A DNA stretch of 64,000 nucleotides from Phytohabitans flavus (GCF_011764545.1 NZ_AP022870.1:62001-126000); one strand, 5' to 3'. Shown: positions 9,244 through 20,418, counted from the stretch's first letter. Made by a program: numbers and translations. The notes: a model not told the origin generated them from the sequence alone.

Positions 9244-9361
9244 GTTACTTCTCCGCTCTCAGCGGCCGTTGACCTCGGCGTCGGCCCGCACAGAACATAG
9301 CGCCTAGGGGCCGCTCGGGCCAGGCGATCCTTGGCCCGTTGGGTGTACCGTGGCGCATCCA

Positions 9362-9916
9362 TCACTGTGATGTGAAACTGCTCTTCCTGATCGCCTTCAG
9401 GGCATCTCGCCTCGTATCTCCCTCAAGCACGTCGACGAATAGCTTACCTTCCAGATGTTGCGTCTCGTGCAGCAAGCAGCGGGCGAAGTAGGCCTCGCCC
9501 TCGATCCGAATCTTGGCTCCGGTCATGTCCTGTCCTTCACAGACCACTTGCGAGGACCGGGGGAACTCGGCATAAACGCCCGGGATGGACAGGCATCCTT
9601 CGGAGTCGTCCGGTTCCTCCTCGCCGACAAAGGTCCTGGTTGGGTTGACCATGTATCCGCGATGCCAACCGCCCTGATTGTCGGGGCAGTCGAACACGAA
9701 CACCCGCAGGGCGACGCCTATCTGATTCGCGGCCAGACCGATGCCGTCCACCGAATACATGGTCGCGAACATGTCCGCGATCAAGCTTTCGAGCCGCGCG
9801 TCGAAATCTGTCACCGTCGCACAGGACTCCCGCAGGACCGGGTCACCGAATTTTCTGATTCCTCGGACGGTCCCGGGGCGGTCCCATTCGCCACGGCTTT
9901 CCGAAACCACGTGCAT
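9362..9916 (-). CDS. def: Peptide deformylase, probably cluster-dedicated
   Basis: The 184-residue protein has the three deformylase motifs: GIGLAANQIG (I), EGCLSIPG with the metal-binding Cys (II) and HETQHLEG (III). Motif III is usually H-E-x-D-H, and here the Asp is Gln. GGAGG stands four bases before ATG 9916. Deformylases remove the N-formyl group from nascent proteins. A copy next to a formyltransferase and a short peptide ORF suggests either removal of a formyl group installed in the pathway or self-protection against a deformylase inhibitor (as known for actinonin producers). The housekeeping copy is presumably elsewhere, which I cannot see. Confidence 0.85.
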   Translation of the reverse strand: MHVVSESRGEWDRPGTVRGIRKFGDPVLRESCATVTDFDARLESLIADMFATMYSVDGIGLAANQIGVALRVFVFDCPDNQGGWHRGYMVNPTRTFVGEEEPDDSEGCLSIPGVYAEFPRSSQVVCEGQDMTGAKIRIEGEAYFARCLLHETQHLEGKLFVDVLEGDTRRDALKAIRKSSFTSQ

Positions 9917-9989
9917 TCGTCCTCCACAATCAACCTTGCCGGACAGCTCTCGAAGTATACGGCGGCCCCGAGGGCTGCCGCCCGCTCAC

Positions 9990-10640
9990 CCAGGCGGGCG
10001 TCCGGTTGTGGCCGCCGACACCCGCCGACCGGAGCTCCGGCATGAGCGCGCCCAGGCCGCCGCGTCCGTGAGTCGTCCCCACAAGCGTCGAAGGCGATGC
10101 GGCTGCGCTGTGCTGCCCATGCCCTCGCTGGACGTCGATTCACGCCTGTTCACCCGGCTCCGGCACCCGCCCGAGAATCTGCCGATTCCGGGTGGCGTTG
10201 ACGAAGTTGACCACGTTGGCGACCTTGCCGGCGCAGCCCACCTAATGCCGTTGGTCCAGCACTTGGCGCCTGTGGCGTGCTCGTCGCCGCTTTCGTCGAA
10301 CACCAGGACCGACAACCCGCTTGTGCAGGCGAGGTGTTCCACCACGAAGCCCCGCACCTGCCTCATCGCGGCGACGTTGTCCCCAGGACGCGCGTTCCAG
10401 CAGCCGCTGCATCCGGTCCGGAGTGGGGTCGTCGGCGTACTCAGCCAGCGTCCAGCAGTTCTTGCGGGCAGCTCACTCATCAAGCCCCCCGCACACACCT
10501 CCCGCCTTGCGCAAAGGCTTCCGCCGGGCGAAGTACGACCCAACCTGGCCGACCAACGTATCGAGGTTCTCCTCGACCGAGCGGCCTATACCATGGCCGC
10601 AGCGGCTACCTCACGATGTTGGGTGGCCCACCCCACACCC
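9990..10640 (-). pseudogene. IS701-type transposase remnant, multiply frameshifted
   Basis: The minus strand holds AAMRQVRGFVVEHLACTSGL and VLVFDESGDEHATGAKCW, the block around the first catalytic Asp of IS701-family transposases. In neighbouring frames, YADDPTPDRMQRLLERAS precedes it and VGCAGKVANVVNFVNATRN follows it. At least three frame changes are needed, and the DDE C-terminal half is missing. It separates the peptide locus from the lipase gene. Confidence 0.65.
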
Positions 10641-10804
10641 TTGGTGGTCCACCAAGCACCTGATGATCAAGGGGGTGCCCGCGCCCATCCTCGCAGCGAC
10701 ACACCCGGATATGCCTGCTGCCCAGCCCACGACTACAAGATCACGAATTACGGCGCCGTATCACGTTTGCGGCCGGGAGTCAGCAATTGGAGAGGAAGAA
10801 ACAA

Positions 10805-12202
10805 ATGCCGCCGACCAGCCCGCACGCCACGCAGGACGCCATCGTCGTGGTTCCAGGAATCATGGGTAGTGAGCTGGTCGACGTGGAAACGGGCAAGCAG
10901 ATTTGGGGCCTTTCAGATCCCCGCTGGTACATTTCCGCCTGGACATCCGGCCGATCATTGGACGCGCTTGCGGTCAGTGCGGCGGAGATCGACGGCGGCT
11001 ATCGGCGGGTCAAGGCCACCCGCCTGCTCCGCTTTCCCGGGTTCATGCCGATGCTCGCCGGGCTCGAACCGTACACAAAACTTCTGCGCGGACTTCACGG
11101 CTTGGTCACCGATCGCTCCCAGGTCGCCGAGTTCCCCTACGACTGGCGACTCCCGGTCGCACATAATGCGGCTATCCTGGCCGAATTCTGCGACGCACAT
11201 CTGAAGCATTGTCGCCAACTCCGGACCAGTGGGGCCGACATTCCGCCCGGCGATCGCAAGCTCGTCCTAGTCGCACACTCGATGGGTGGCCTCCTAGCGC
11301 GTCAACTGGCCGCCGTCCCCGGCCTCGCCGAGGATATTCGAGTGACCGTGACGCTCGGCACGCCCTTCTTCGGAGCACCGAAGGCGGTGCAGATGCTGGC
11401 CTCCGGCTCGGGGCTCCCGATTCCGCTGCCGTACGCTCGCGCGCGCACACTCGCAGCCGGCCTGCCCGGCCTGTTCGACCTGCTTCCGACGTACCGCTGC
11501 GTCCTAACCGAGGGAACCGGGTCAGGTGCGCCTGATGCGGCACGCAGGCTGACGGTCGGAGACATCGAGTCGCTGGGTGGATCGACCGATGAGTCCTCAC
11601 GAGCCATGTCCTGGCAGGCCGGCATGTCCGACGTCCAGCCTGTCGGGCACGTTCAGGTCGTGGGGTGCGAGCAACCCACGGTCCAGGCGGTGAGCATCGC
11701 GGACGGTCTGGTGCGCGGCCACGCATTCACTCTCGAGCCGCCGGCTACCGACGGGCATTCTCCGTTGCGTTCTGATCTCAAAGGGGACGGGACCGTTCCA
11801 CGCGTCTCCGCTCAGTTGCCGGGCCGCGAGGTGATGCCCCTGGCGCAGACTCACGGCGCCGTTGCCGCTTCCCAGGAGATCCTCGTAATCGTCCGCGACG
11901 CGATCCTGGGCAGGCGCACCGGGCCGTGGCAGGGCGCGGGTGAGCTCGGCGTGAGTGTCCCGGACGTGGTCGCCCCCGGTGAGCCTTTCCGCATAGAGAT
12001 TAACGGAGCTGCCGACCCGACCCTGGTGAACTGCGAGGTCGTGGACATCGCCTCCGGGCTGCCGGTCGACACGCCTCAGGTGAGAATCGATGGAAGCGAC
12101 TTTGTCGCTCAGGCCGGTCCCCTACCCGCCGGTATGTACCGGATCGCCGTCGACGGATCGTCGTCGTCGCCCGTGTCGCAGATTGTCCTCTGTGCGGACT
12201 AG
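10805..12202 (+). CDS. LCAT/PGAP1-like lipase or esterase
   Basis: The 465-residue protein starts AIVVVPGIMGSELVDVETGK, as in LCAT-type acyltransferases and lipases. It continues with AEFPYDWRLP, the nucleophile elbow VLVAHSMGGLLARQ, VTLGTPFFGAPKA, then GDGTVPRVSAQLP (acid) and LAQTHGAVAAS (His), so the triad is complete. The last about 100 residues are a beta-rich tail. ATG 10805 is chosen over an upstream TTG because GGAGAGGA lies 8 bases before it. There is no signal peptide, so it is cytoplasmic. It lies 58 bases upstream of the caspase-like/NACHT/WD40 gene on the same strand and probably shares a transcript. I infer an effector or partner role in membrane lipid cleavage. Confidence 0.85.
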   Translation: MPPTSPHATQDAIVVVPGIMGSELVDVETGKQIWGLSDPRWYISAWTSGRSLDALAVSAAEIDGGYRRVKATRLLRFPGFMPMLAGLEPYTKLLRGLHGLVTDRSQVAEFPYDWRLPVAHNAAILAEFCDAHLKHCRQLRTSGADIPPGDRKLVLVAHSMGGLLARQLAAVPGLAEDIRVTVTLGTPFFGAPKAVQMLASGSGLPIPLPYARARTLAAGLPGLFDLLPTYRCVLTEGTGSGAPDAARRLTVGDIESLGGSTDESSRAMSWQAGMSDVQPVGHVQVVGCEQPTVQAVSIADGLVRGHAFTLEPPATDGHSPLRSDLKGDGTVPRVSAQLPGREVMPLAQTHGAVAASQEILVIVRDAILGRRTGPWQGAGELGVSVPDVVAPGEPFRIEINGAADPTLVNCEVVDIASGLPVDTPQVRIDGSDFVAQAGPLPAGMYRIAVDGSSSSPVSQIVLCAD

Positions 12203-12260
12203 CGCGCCAGGTCGGACGCCCGCCGAGACCACGTTCAGACACGCCACCCAGGGATGACGC

Positions 12261-15200
12261 GTGATCCACATCTATCCGATGGCATTCGGTTTCTACCATG
12301 ACGCGGGCTGGCGAACCTGGACGTGGAGCCGGAGGTGGGGAGGGTTGTCGACCTGCTGTCCTCCTTTGGCGCCGAGCTGGTCCCCTGGAGCACTTCTGCG
12401 CCGTCGCGAGGGGCTGATGCGGTGCAGGAGCGCCTGCACCAATGGCGCCCCGTTCTGCCGACGGTGTGGGACAAGTCCTCCGAGGAGCCGGGGCCGGCGG
12501 CGAATGTCGTGCGCTCGCCGCGGGGTTCGGTCCTGTACTGGGTGGGGCATGGATGGTCCGACGGCCGGCGGCACGCACTCGCCCACGCCCGGAGTCCCGT
12601 GGTCGTCGGTAGCGGGGGCGTCCTGCCCGAGCAGCTCGCACATGCCATCGCGGCTCACCAGGCGCGGCGCGCGGACGACGACGACGGCTCCGGCTGGGTC
12701 ATCGTCATCATCGACACCTGCAGGTCCGTTCAGATCATAGATGCACTGACCCAAGCCCTGATCGACTTCAAGTCGCCGCCGCGTGTGCTGCTCGTCGGAG
12801 TGTCCCCGAGGGTGCAACGAGCTTGGGGCGATTCAACGACGCCCTGAGGATCGTGCTTCTTGACACGTTCAGAACAGAGCGCGAGATCCATCTGAGCGAT
12901 CTCGCCACACAGCTGGATCGTGTGCTCGGGCAGGGAACGGTGTATTCCCGTGCCCTGGGCTTCGCCTCACTTGTCCGGTCTCGACCACCCGTAGCCGGTC
13001 AGATGTTCGCTCCGATGGACATAGAGCGCCACCTTGAAGAAGTTCTCACTTCACTCTCCGCGGACGAGCGCTGGCATTTCCTGAGCAAGGCTAGAGGCGC
13101 TGAGCACGGCGAGTTGTCATGGTTTTTTCAAGGACGCCAGGACGAAATGGACGCGCTGGTGGACTGGCTCGAAGGCACGGAGTCCGGGCTTCTGGTCGTC
13201 ACCGGCAAAGCCGGATCGGGAAAGTCCGCGCTGCTCGGGAACCTTTTCACGCATTCCGTGCCGGAGTTACGAGCCGCCCTGACCAGGAGAGGGCTTCTCG
13301 CCAGCGGAGCGTCCCGGATCCCCCGTCCGACGTATTCGATGCTGTCATCCACCTCAGCGGTCTCGACCTCAGGCAGATCACCAGCCGCATCTCATCAGCC
13401 CTGGACATGGGCCACGTGCCTTCTGCCGATGACCCTTCGGCCGGCATAGCCAACGACATCGACTGGCTGGTCTCCGGACTGGGCGAGGTCGCCGCTGCCT
13501 CGCCCAGGCGGTTCACCCTGCTCGTGGACGCACTGGACGAGGCGGTCGATCCTCTGGACATAGCCCGCGCGCTCCTTGTCCGGATGGCCAAGATCACCGG
13601 AGTCCGCGTTATCGTGGGGACCCGCCCATCCGTCAATGAGGCGCCCGACTCGCCCAGCGCCGACGAGGATCTGCTCCGCGCCCTCGCCCCCGACGAATCG
13701 GATCCTGCCGCTACCAGGGTCCTGCGACTGGCGAGCGACCCGAAGGCGATCCTCAGATATGTGGAGGCTCGTCTGCGACATGCGCGTGACCACGGGGAGG
13801 ACGAGGCGGTCTCCGACACGCTGGCGCAGGTGGGAGACGACGGTATCCTGGCCGCGGCGCGAGGCGTGGCTGAGCGAGGCCTGGAGTTCCTGTTCGCCCG
13901 TCTGGCGGTCTACGAGATCCTGGAAGACTCGACCATCATCCGCCCGCAGAGAAATCTCGCCTTCCGACGCCTGCTCGCCGGGGACCACCAAGACCTCTTC
14001 GGCAAGGCGATGGAACGGCTGGCGCGTATCGACGACCGCTACCCCTTCCTGCTTCAGGCCCTCTCCCTGGCTCGCGGGCGAGGCCTGCCCGAAGCGAACG
14101 GCGTATGGGCGGCGGTGGCCGAAGCATTGATCGCGGCAGCCGCGGGAGACGTCATCGCGCACACGTCTGGCGAGGAATGGTCCAGCGTCATCCACGACAT
14201 TCTTTCGCACGCGGCACCCTACATCGGAGCCGACAACCTTCATCCCCTCGATTCCGAGAATGAGCACCTGCGCCGTCCCGGAACCGTGTATCGCCTCGCG
14301 CACCGCGAGTTCGTCGACTACTTCGCGCGTGGTCGGGGCCCGGTTCCGCCCGACGTGGGGGTGTCAGCCACCGCCGACGCGCTGCTGAGTCTGGGCGAGG
14401 CGATGAGCGACAATCACCGTGCGCTCGGTCGATACCTGGCCAAGCACTTGTCGGGGCATGTCGCGGATGCTGATCGATGGTCCGATCTGGAGTCTGCGAG
14501 CGCAGTTCTCGATGCGCTCGACCCGGACGCGGTCGCCGCAGATGCGATCCGCTCGCTGTTCGGCAGACGTGACATGCCCCCGCAGATCGCCGGCGTGGTT
14601 GGGGCGCGCGACCTGCTTATGGACGCGGCGTTGAGCGATCGTCGCGGGATCAGGCAACTCGCGTCCACTGTGTATGGGCGGGCTCACGTGGTCGGGGAGG
14701 AGCGGTCCACCGAGAACTGGCCGACATGGGGGGTGCAGGCAGCTCAGATCGGTGAGGAACCGCTGCACCTGCGTCTCACGGGACACTCGTCCGTCGTCAA
14801 CAAGGTCTGCGTGGTCCCTCTTCCGGACGGGAGAACGGTCATCGCCTCGGCGAGCGACGACGGCACTGTCCGGCTGTGGGACCCCCTGACGCTGTCGCCC
14901 GTGGGAGCACCGCTCCTGGGCCATATGGGCATGGTCGAGGATGTGGTCTCCTTTTTCACGACCTCGGGCGAACCGAGACTCGCGACCGGGGGCTCCGACG
15001 GGACCATCCGCATCTGGGACCCCATCTCCGGCCATCAGGTTCTCCCCCTCTGGAAGGGCACGAGGGCCCGATCTGGGAAGTCACCGTCGTCCGCGAGCCG
15101 GCCGAGTCCGGCGCCGGCTTGCGATCGGCTCGCTTGGCCAGCGCGGGCGCCGACGGAAGCGTGCGACTGTGGGACGGTGAGTCCGGAGCCCTTCTCGGGG

Positions 15201-17851
15201 AGCCGTACCGCGGTCACGAGGGCGCCGCCTGGACCCTGACGAGCGTCCTCATGCCCACGGAGTCCGGGTTCCCGGAGTCTCCCTGGATCGTCTCGGGAGG
15301 CATCGACGGGCGGATCCACCTGTGGCATCCCCTCACCGCCGAGTCGTCCCAGATAATGGCCACGGAAGGTGGGCCGGTCCGAGGTCTTTGTCCTCTTCGT
15401 ATCGACAAGGACGAGTCCGCGCAAGGCGGGGATCTGGTGGCATCCGCGGGCTCCGACGGCGTCATCCGGGTCTGGAATCCGGCGTCCGGAGACCTGGTGG
15501 GGACGCTACACGGTCACATCGGCGCAGTGCGGCACCTCGCCACTCTCCCCTTGCCGGCCGACTCCGGCACCGTCCGATCCGCCGGCCTGTCGAGTCTGAT
15601 CGTCTCGGCCGGGTCCGACGGCACTGTGCGGACCTGGGACGTCGGCGACATGACACCGGTAGGCCCTCCGCTCACCGGTCACATAGGAACCGTATTCGGC
15701 GCATGCGGCTTCACCGTCGCAGCCCGACCGGTCTGGGATAGCGCCGTGTGGATCGCGTCCGCGGGCGGGGACGCCACCGTCCGGGTCTGGCACGTGACGC
15801 AGCGCGAGGCCCCGGTCGGTCAGGGCATGCAGACGGATGATCCCATTTACTCGCTGGCGGTGGTCGATGAAGACACCCATGATGGCGGCCTTAAGCCGTC
15901 AGTGATCACGGGCAGCGCCTCGGGTGCGGTCACCGTCTGGGACCCGGGCTGCGGCCGGGTCCTGGCGGAACTCGGACATGTGATGGCAGGTCCGATCCAC
16001 GCATTGTGCCCCCTGCCTCGCGAGCGGGGAACCTCACCGGGCTTCGCCGCGGGGGCTGAGGACGGTGCCATTCACTTCTGGAGCTTGGACGGCCACCACC
16101 ATCGGACGATAACCGCCGCACACGACGGGCAGGTTCACGGGTTGGCCGTTGTCAACGCTCCCTCCAAAGCAGACCCGGCGCGCCAAATGGCACTGCTCGT
16201 GTCTGCGGGTGGCGACGGCTTGCTCAAGGTCTGGGACCTCGGACGACCTGACAGTGAACCGCTCACCATCGAAGCACACCAAGGTCCAGCCGTGTCCGTG
16301 GCCGCGGTGCCGGCGCCCGGTAGTGGCTCCCTGGTGGCCAGTGGCGGCGCGGACGGTTTGGTCCGGGTCTGGGATGCGGTCGACGGACGCAGTGTGATGT
16401 CGCCCGGCCGTGGGCACATCGGGACTGTGAACAGCGTGTCGACGATCCCCGCTCCTGCTCGCTCGTCGCCCGAGGCCCCGTATACATGGCTCGTGTCCTG
16501 CGGCTCGGACAGGACGGTGCGCCTGTGGGACGTCGCCTCGGGAGAAGAGGTTCTTGAGCCTCTGCAGGGACACACGGGGCCGGTCTTCGCGGCCGACTGC
16601 TTCACGGAGCCCTCCGGAGAGAACAGGCTGGCAACGGTCGGAGGGGACGGCACCGTCCGCTTGTGGGATTTGGCGCGAGCAGATCAGGAGCCGCACCAGA
16701 TCCTCGCGCACGTCGGCGAGGTGCACGCTATTCGCTCGCTCGCCCGCGGGACCTCCGGCGTCGGCACTCCGCTCCTCGTTACTGCCGGGGACGACAGCGT
16801 CGTGCGCTTGTTCGACCCGACCCGCACCGAGCCCGTTGGAGATCCGTTGTCGCCACGCGCCGTCGTGTCCCTCCACTCGGATGCGCAGATGGTCGATTCC
16901 ACAGCGGAGTACGTCGTCAGAGCCGACGGGAGTCTAGCGGTCTGGCGTCCCGAAGATGCACGGTTGACGCGGATTCCGGCACCGCTGAACGTGGCCCACC
17001 TCGCGTCGCTGAGCGGGGACCTGGGACAGCAACCCGGCACAGCCAGTCCACTCGAGCCGGTTCATGCCATCGTGTCGACGAACGGTACGACAGTCTTTCA
17101 GCGTCGAGGCAGCGAGGAGATCTCTGCAGCGAGAAGAATTACAGACCGAGCCCCGACGTCGATCCTTTCCTGGCCGGAGCGACCTGCGCGTCTGCTCTTC
17201 GGGCTGGCAACAGGCGAAGTCGGCATCTGGGAGCCCGCGCAAGAGCATCCGCTGGTGCGTGCGCACAACGGCCCGGTGACCTCGCTCGCACGGATCAAAC
17301 ACATCGGTGCGTCGGGTGTCCTGGTGTCCGCAGGCGACGACGGCAAATTAAGAATGTGGAATCCCACGACACTTGCACCGATGTCCGAGCCTTTGCAGGC
17401 CCATCCGGGCAGAATTTGGTCTCTCGCGGTGGCGAATACTTCGCGACGGTTGCTCACTTCGGGAAGCGATGGATCCGTCAGGATATGGCACTTGGAGCAC
17501 GACGCCTTTCAGCAGATCGGAATACTGACCGGCCATTCTGGCGACGTTCATCCGCTTGCCACATTCTCTCTTCCCGACGGACGCGATGCAGTATTGACGG
17601 GTGGGCACGACGGCACGATCAAAGCGTGGAACATAGATGCCGAGGTGTGTCTGACTACGATGTTCCTCGGAATGCCCATCCATGCCCTTGGCGCGGTCGC
17701 GGATGCCGGCGACGAGTCAGCCCATCGTTTCGTGACGGTTGGAACAAGCCGAGGCATAATCTCTGCCACTTTTTCTCTGGGACCAACCGGTCCGACCCCC
17801 TCGTCCGCAGCGACGCAAGTTAGCCTGTCCGTTCGATCAAGGTCCCGCTGA
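12261..17851 (+). pseudogene. Caspase-like protease / NACHT ATPase / WD40-repeat giant protein, four frame breaks
   Basis: Five consecutive frames together make one protein of about 1,860 residues. A caspase-like (C14) domain has VLYWVGHGWSDG (catalytic His) and VIVIIDTCRS (catalytic Cys). A STAND/NACHT ATPase follows with VVTGKAGSGKSALLGN (Walker A) and FTLLVDALDEA (Walker B). The C-terminal half is at least ten WD40 repeats (GHSSVVNKV..ASASDDGTVRLWD and similar). Breaks lie near 12306, 12836, 13250-13330 and 15052. Each is repaired by one added base, at least three of them in G or C runs. GTG 12261 has AGGGA upstream. In known proteins of this design the WD40 part senses, the NACHT part oligomerises and the protease is the effector. 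The lipase gene just upstream may be its partner. Confidence 0.8.
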
Positions 17852-17869
17852 GCCGTACGGTAGCTGATC

Positions 17870-18300
17870 GGTCGTTCTTAGTGTCCGGCCAGATCCGCGT
17901 TGTAGGCGGCCTGTTGGTCGCTCTCGGCGTGCTGCGCCCCTCTCGCCGTTTGACGACGTGACGATGCCGTGCAATGGGTCTGCTGCTTCGTCGTCCTCAC
18001 GCGGACGAGCGCCGCAGACAGATGCGGACACTCGTCGGGTTGCGTCGAGCGAGTCGACGTTCCAGCGGACCCTGCGGCGCATCGACCGTGACGACCTGGA
18101 CCAGCGGCTCGGCGAGTAGGCAGGCGGCCCAGGCCCTATGGCGGCAGGTCCGGAGGGCGGTCGGTGGCGTCTGCCGGGGTGTGGCCGTCGATAGGACGAC
18201 CGCGCGTGGTTGGCAGCCTGTCACGATCGGGGCTTCCGCAGCGATGAGCCTGATCGACCTGAGCCGGTCGGCAACGTCACGATGCCGGCCCATGGCGCCT
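17870..18300 (+). pseudogene. ISAs1-type transposase remnant
   Basis: A plus frame reads ASSESTFQRTLRRIDRDDLD followed by QRLGE and a stop, the N-terminal S-E-x-T-x-R-R-x-L block of ISAs1-family transposases. Another frame has RGVAVDRTTARG, like the family's VAVDGKTxRG motif with the catalytic Asp. Several frame changes and deletions are needed. It lies directly after the WD40 gene. Confidence 0.45.
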
Positions 18301-18341
18301 CCAGATCGTCGGAAGGATAATTGCAGAGGTAGACTGACCAG

Positions 18342-18653
18342 GTGGCACTCCAAGAGATCCCGGGATGCGCTTGCTGGCATTGGTTCCGTGACCACCTCGG
18401 CGAGCAGGTTACTATTACGTGGCGGCCGGCAAGTCATGAGGACGTTACTGTGACCGGGCGGCTGTACTCCGTTGATCAGGAGAAAATTGAGATAGGTGGA
18501 GCGTCAATTTTCTTGACGGACGAAGCATTTATCCTAAATGTGGAACCAGAGCCAGCGGCGTGCGAGGAATGCCTTGACGGGCGAATCAGTTCCTTGAAGA
18601 GATATCTTGGTAGGCCACCAAAGCCAGGCCCGAATCGCCCATTTCTCGGATAG
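18342..18653 (+). CDS. Hypothetical protein, small beta-rich
   Basis: 103 residues from GTG 18342. The core VTITWRPASHEDVTVTGRLY followed by SVDQEKIEIGGASIFL looks like a small five-stranded barrel of Sm-like or SH3-like type, with a Cys-containing CEECLDGR near the end. Third-position GC is lower than in flanking genes. No strong ribosome binding site is visible and I do not recognise a family. It could be a real accessory gene or a spurious frame. I favour real because the protein has balanced composition and regular hydrophobic spacing. Confidence 0.45.
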   Translation: MALQEIPGCACWHWFRDHLGEQVTITWRPASHEDVTVTGRLYSVDQEKIEIGGASIFLTDEAFILNVEPEPAACEECLDGRISSLKRYLGRPPKPGPNRPFLG

Positions 18654-19035
18654 CGTCCAGGTCGCCCGCATCCAACTGGCATTGATGCTCATAGCTGCTC
18701 GTTCAAATCCATTGGTTAGACGAAGTGTCTCGCCCGGCCCGACAATACTAGGCGAGCACGGTAGCCGACGTCATACGCGGGTCGGGATTCAGCGAGACGG
18801 AGTTACTTGTAGCGCGAACAGCGGAACGCGGTGAGCGTGGGATTGCGCATCGGCGGCTTCTCGCCGACACCGCTGCGAGCCTGGAGACGCCCGACCGCCC
18901 TTCTTCGGCGGAAGTTGAGGTCTGGGCGTAGGCTGGTAGCTGCGTGGACAGATCCCTCACTGTCGGGGAATCGCATTCCTTCAGCTTACAAAGACCGCCG
19001 AACGATGTCACGGCGACATCGATCAGCCTGGGATT

Positions 19036-19710
19036 TTAAGGTCTGTGGCTCGGGTGGGCTTCGCGTAACGCTTGCTTGGCGAAGAGGGTGTATACGTTGC
19101 CAGTGACGGCTAGGCTCTGTGGAAGGTAAGTGCGGAGGATCTCGGTCGCGACGTTCCGTTCCCGGGTATCGGAAAGACGTCGGTATGTATCCATCACGCG
19201 CATCATCGTCCCAGGTGTGTCCAGGGTCATCTGCCTGGCTATCTCGTAGTCGGTGAATCGGGGATCGACAGCGATCTGGTAGAGCCGCAGCGCGGCCATG
19301 AGATCCGCCGCCCGAAGATGAATGTCCGTCTCGAACTGGTCCTTCGGGCGGCCGTGTGTCCGTTTGAGGTCGCCGAGAGAACGCCGGGAGAGGTCGCCGA
19401 GCACGCCAGGAAGGGCCTCCGGACCGATCCGCTGCGTCGCCCCGGCCGTCGCGCCTTTGCTGCGTGCAGCCAGTGCGATCAGTCCGCCCGCGATGAGTAG
19501 GACGAGCAGGAGGCACGCCGCGTCGCCACCAATTGCGAACGACAGGCTAAGAAGCAGGAACAGTGTGCCGATACCGATAAGCCGGTAGAGCCACACATTA
19601 AGCGGCTTCGTATCTTGGCCGTTCGCCTTCATGATCGCTCTGTGGACGAGCATAGTGCCCATGCTGGGCAGCTCAACGAAGATGAAGAACAGAATTGGAA
19701 ATGGATTCAT
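19036..19710 (-). CDS. Membrane protein of unknown function
   Basis: The 224-residue protein begins with hydrophobic segments (FPILFFIFVELPSMGTMLV, then LIGIGTLFLLLSLSFAIGGD and ACLLLVLLIAGGLIALAA), so there are probably three membrane helices. A soluble, mainly helical tail of about 140 residues follows (LRAADLMAALRLYQIAVDPR, TYRRLSDTRERNVATEI). No catalytic motif is visible. It stands alone between the ISAs1 remnant and the WD40 gene. Confidence 0.6.
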   Translation of the reverse strand: MNPFPILFFIFVELPSMGTMLVHRAIMKANGQDTKPLNVWLYRLIGIGTLFLLLSLSFAIGGDAACLLLVLLIAGGLIALAARSKGATAGATQRIGPEALPGVLGDLSRRSLGDLKRTHGRPKDQFETDIHLRAADLMAALRLYQIAVDPRFTDYEIARQMTLDTPGTMMRVMDTYRRLSDTRERNVATEILRTYLPQSLAVTGNVYTLFAKQALREAHPSHRP

Positions 19711-20418
19711 TGAGTCGTCTTTCGGCGTCGTCCGTCACTCATGGTGGCCACCACCGGTGCCGAATGCCGCAAGTCAACTCGCACCTCCAGGAAGATCGAT
19801 TGGTGCGGCCCACGGAAGCCGCCTCAATGTCTCCCAGCGGGTATGATGATCGCCACGGCCGAATGGATGGCGAAGCCGGACCGGCCGATGGGTCTGTCCA
19901 ACGAACGGTACCTATCTCTGATGGGTAGATCGGATAGACGCCGTTGTCAGAACCCGAGCGCGTACCAGGAAGCGGCGTGGCCTGCGGGTGCGGAAACCTC
20001 GTCCGTGCATTCCGACGGCGTCCTGGCACTCGTGGAGCCCGCCGAGGAGGTCATGTCGTCAGATGCGCAGTTCTGTGATGTCTGTCAGGTCGGTGTTCGG
20101 CTGGGGAGCGGGCTAAGCGGCCCGGGTGTTGGTGATGGCGCGATGCTGCCGGCGGGTGTTTGTGCCGTTCGCATTCGCGAAGAGTGGATCAGTTGGGGTC
20201 TGAGTCCAACCAGGGTGCGAGCTAGAGGTTTCCTAGCCTCGCCTCAAGACCGGCACCAGCTACGACGAGACCGCGGCGTGGGGCCATCTACAGCCGACCC
20301 CTTGACAACAAAGACCCTGGGAAGCCGATGAGCGGACCGAGGTAGTTATCACCGTTGCGGGGCGCACTGTAGCGTTCCGGCTACTGCACGGGCTGCGCTG
20401 CGGTTGACGGAGGTGGAA
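19711..20418 (+). other. Intergenic stretch without a recognisable gene
   Basis: About 700 bases with no supported gene. A long plus frame covers part of it, but its product is low-complexity and lacks a plausible start. A TTGACA-like hexamer at 20302-20307 could be a -35 element for the following WD40 gene, but no good -10 is seen at 16-18 bases. Confidence 0.35.

Noticed and set aside
5320..9350. A shared GTACCGT motif near 5329, 6645 and 9341 as a common promoter element
   Set aside because: The third copy points the wrong way for its neighbours, flanking bases do not match and no consistent -35 box is present.
17974..18453. A 159-residue plus-strand frame as a gene
   Set aside because: It is out of frame with the recognisable ISAs1 blocks in the same stretch and has an Arg/Ser-rich noise-like product.
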